A program made the translations under genes and the position numbers. Below are positions 14,315 through 15,583 of a DNA stretch of 15,583 nt, piece after piece. This DNA is from Myxococcales bacterium (GTDB lineage Bacteria; Myxococcota; Polyangia; Polyangiales; Polyangiaceae): contig PLXW01000173.1 of assembly GCA_003151595.1 (NCBI GenBank), positions 48,040-63,622 of the forward strand, in the 5' to 3' direction. How positions within the stretch are numbered: the stretch's first letter is position 1; each line of letters starts with the position of its first letter. A model generated the notes under the pieces. It saw only the letters and a program-made list of their open reading frames with translations, searched no databases and was not told the origin of the DNA.

Positions 14315-15583
14315 ATGATCAGCTCAGGCCAAACGATTGCGGGCAAGTACCGCATCAACCAGCTCCTCGGGAGCGGCGGGATGGCTTCGGTCTGGTCGGC
14401 GACGAACATCTTCACCGAGCGTCAGTTCGCCATCAAATTCATGCTCCCGGCCGTCGCGCGGACGCCCGAGGCGGCGCGGCGCTTCCTCATGGAAGCGAAG
14501 GTCTCGGCGCGGGTCGATCACCCGAACATCATCGAGATCATCGACGTCGGGCAGACCGAAGAGGGCTCGCTCTTCCTCGTGATGGAGCTGCTCACCGGCG
14601 TGTCGCTGGAGACGGCGATGCGCAGGCAGTCGCCGACCATGACCGTCGCCGAGTTCGTCTCGGTAATGCTGCAGGTCTCGCGCGCGCTCTGCGCTGCGCA
14701 CAAGAGCGGCGTCATCCACCGCGATCTCAAGCCGACGAATATCTTCCTGCACAAGGATCGCGAAGGGGCGGCCGTTCCCAAGCTCCTCGACTTCGGCGTG
14801 AGCAAGTTCCTCGAAGAGGAAGGGCAGCAGTCGCTCACCATCGCCGGCACCGTGCTCGGCTCGCCCATGTACATGAGCCCCGAGCAGGCGATGGGCGCGC
14901 CCGTCGATGCGCGGACCGACGTGTTCGCCTTCGGCGCGATCTTGTTCGAAGGGCTGTGCGGTTACCGCGCGTACGACGCGCCGAACTTCAACGCGCTCAT
15001 CGTGATGATCGCCACGACGCAGCCGAAGAAGATCGACGAGTGCGCGCCGAAGCTGCCGGAGAAGCTCCGCGCGATCGTGCGCGCGTGCATGCTCACCGAC
15101 AAAGAGAAGCGCACGCAGACGTTCGAAGAGGTGACCGAGTCGCTCGTCGCCGCGGTGTCGGACATCGAGAGCTCGGGGATCGCGCTGCCGTCGCCGGCGC
15201 GGCAGATCGGCGAGCCGCTCTCGGATCCGGACGCGACCAACGCGCTCCCCGTCGTGCGCGGGCGGAACGTGAGCGACCGGCCTTCGCCCGGCGCGCAGCC
15301 GTCGACCGTGCCGCCGGCCGCCAAGTCGTCGCCGAACCTGCATCGACGCCGCGCGAGCGACGCGCCCGCGATGGTCGGGAGCGGCTTCAGCGCGCCGTGG
15401 GCGACGCCTTCGGGCTCGCACGCCGCGGCCGCGTTGCCGAGGCCCAAGCTCGCGTACCTCGCGGGCGCGGGGCTCTGTGGAGTGCTCGTCGCGGCGATGA
15501 TCGTCGGCGTGATGCGACGCGCGAGCGGAGATCCGCACCGCGTCCCCGCGAGCGAAGCCGATACGAACGCCGCCGCCGCGGCG
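14315..15583 (+). CDS. Pkn-type Ser/Thr protein kinase, membrane anchored (3' end outside the window)
   Basis: The frame is open to the window edge and gives 423 residues. Residues about 12-285 are a Hanks-type kinase domain: Gly-rich loop LGSGGMASVW (18-27), Lys41 in AIKFM, Glu60 in MEAKVSARVDHPNI, HRDLKPTN with catalytic Asp137, DFG at Asp159, GSPMYMSPEQA and RTDVFAFGAILFE. All catalytic residues are present, so it should be active. A Pro/Ser/Ala-rich linker follows, then a hydrophobic segment at about 379-401 flanked by Arg, which is a single membrane span. An outside domain begins there and is cut off. The ATG at 14315 has GGGGAAG 5 nt upstream; ATG 14288 is in frame but has a poorer site. 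Targets are unknown. FHA proteins such as the one at 8204 read this type of phosphorylation. Confidence 0.93.
   Translation, partial: MISSGQTIAGKYRINQLLGSGGMASVWSATNIFTERQFAIKFMLPAVARTPEAARRFLMEAKVSARVDHPNIIEIIDVGQTEEGSLFLVMELLTGVSLETAMRRQSPTMTVAEFVSVMLQVSRALCAAHKSGVIHRDLKPTNIFLHKDREGAAVPKLLDFGVSKFLEEEGQQSLTIAGTVLGSPMYMSPEQAMGAPVDARTDVFAFGAILFEGLCGYRAYDAPNFNALIVMIATTQPKKIDECAPKLPEKLRAIVRACMLTDKEKRTQTFEEVTESLVAAVSDIESSGIALPSPARQIGEPLSDPDATNALPVVRGRNVSDRPSPGAQPSTVPPAAKSSPNLHRRRASDAPAMVGSGFSAPWATPSGSHAAAALPRPKLAYLAGAGLCGVLVAAMIVGVMRRASGDPHRVPASEADTNAAAAA

Overview
The window reads as a chromosomal segment of a high-GC myxobacterium (Myxococcota, most like Polyangiales). The reasons are strongly G/C-biased third codon positions, a Pkn-type Ser/Thr kinase with a C-terminal membrane anchor, an FHA-GAF-cyclase, and two small proteins resembling a myxobacterial paralogous family. 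The lineage is inferred from gene content only. Every base except short gaps is coding; the longest gap is 123 bp. I saw no rRNA, tRNA, CRISPR array or insertion sequence.

Layout. (1) 1-3036, plus strand: the 3' end of nuoM, then nuoN, then a gene for an exported protein of unknown function, joined by 4-nt and 1-nt overlaps. This is the end of a complex I operon with an extra gene attached. (2) 3050-8120, minus strand: a three-gene unit transcribed as Lon-like protease, then hisC, then a TPR lipoprotein, with ATGA and GTGA stop/start overlaps. The Lon-like protein keeps the Ser/Lys protease dyad but lacks a recognisable Walker A loop. (3) 8121-8203: a divergent promoter region. (4) 8204-12996, plus strand: an FHA-GAF-class III adenylate cyclase, a small protein of unknown function, an archaeal-type TrmY tRNA methyltransferase (SPOUT/DUF358), a paralogue of the small protein, and accA. 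(5) 13001-13345, minus strand: a small conserved-looking protein. (6) 13436-14191: an SDR oxidoreductase whose last quarter has different codon use. (7) 14315-15583: a Ser/Thr protein kinase cut by the window end.

How they fit together. nuoM and nuoN are proton-pumping subunits of NADH dehydrogenase, hisC is amino-acid biosynthesis and accA is fatty-acid synthesis. The signalling layer is the kinase, which writes phosphothreonine, and the FHA-cyclase, which should read phosphothreonine and make cAMP. Whether these two act together is not shown.

The two least ordinary items are the bacterial TrmY homologue placed between two paralogous small genes, and the Lon-like protease with a decayed nucleotide-binding loop coupled to hisC and a lipoprotein gene. 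Five genes also share a -10-like motif 7-15 nt before the start codon.
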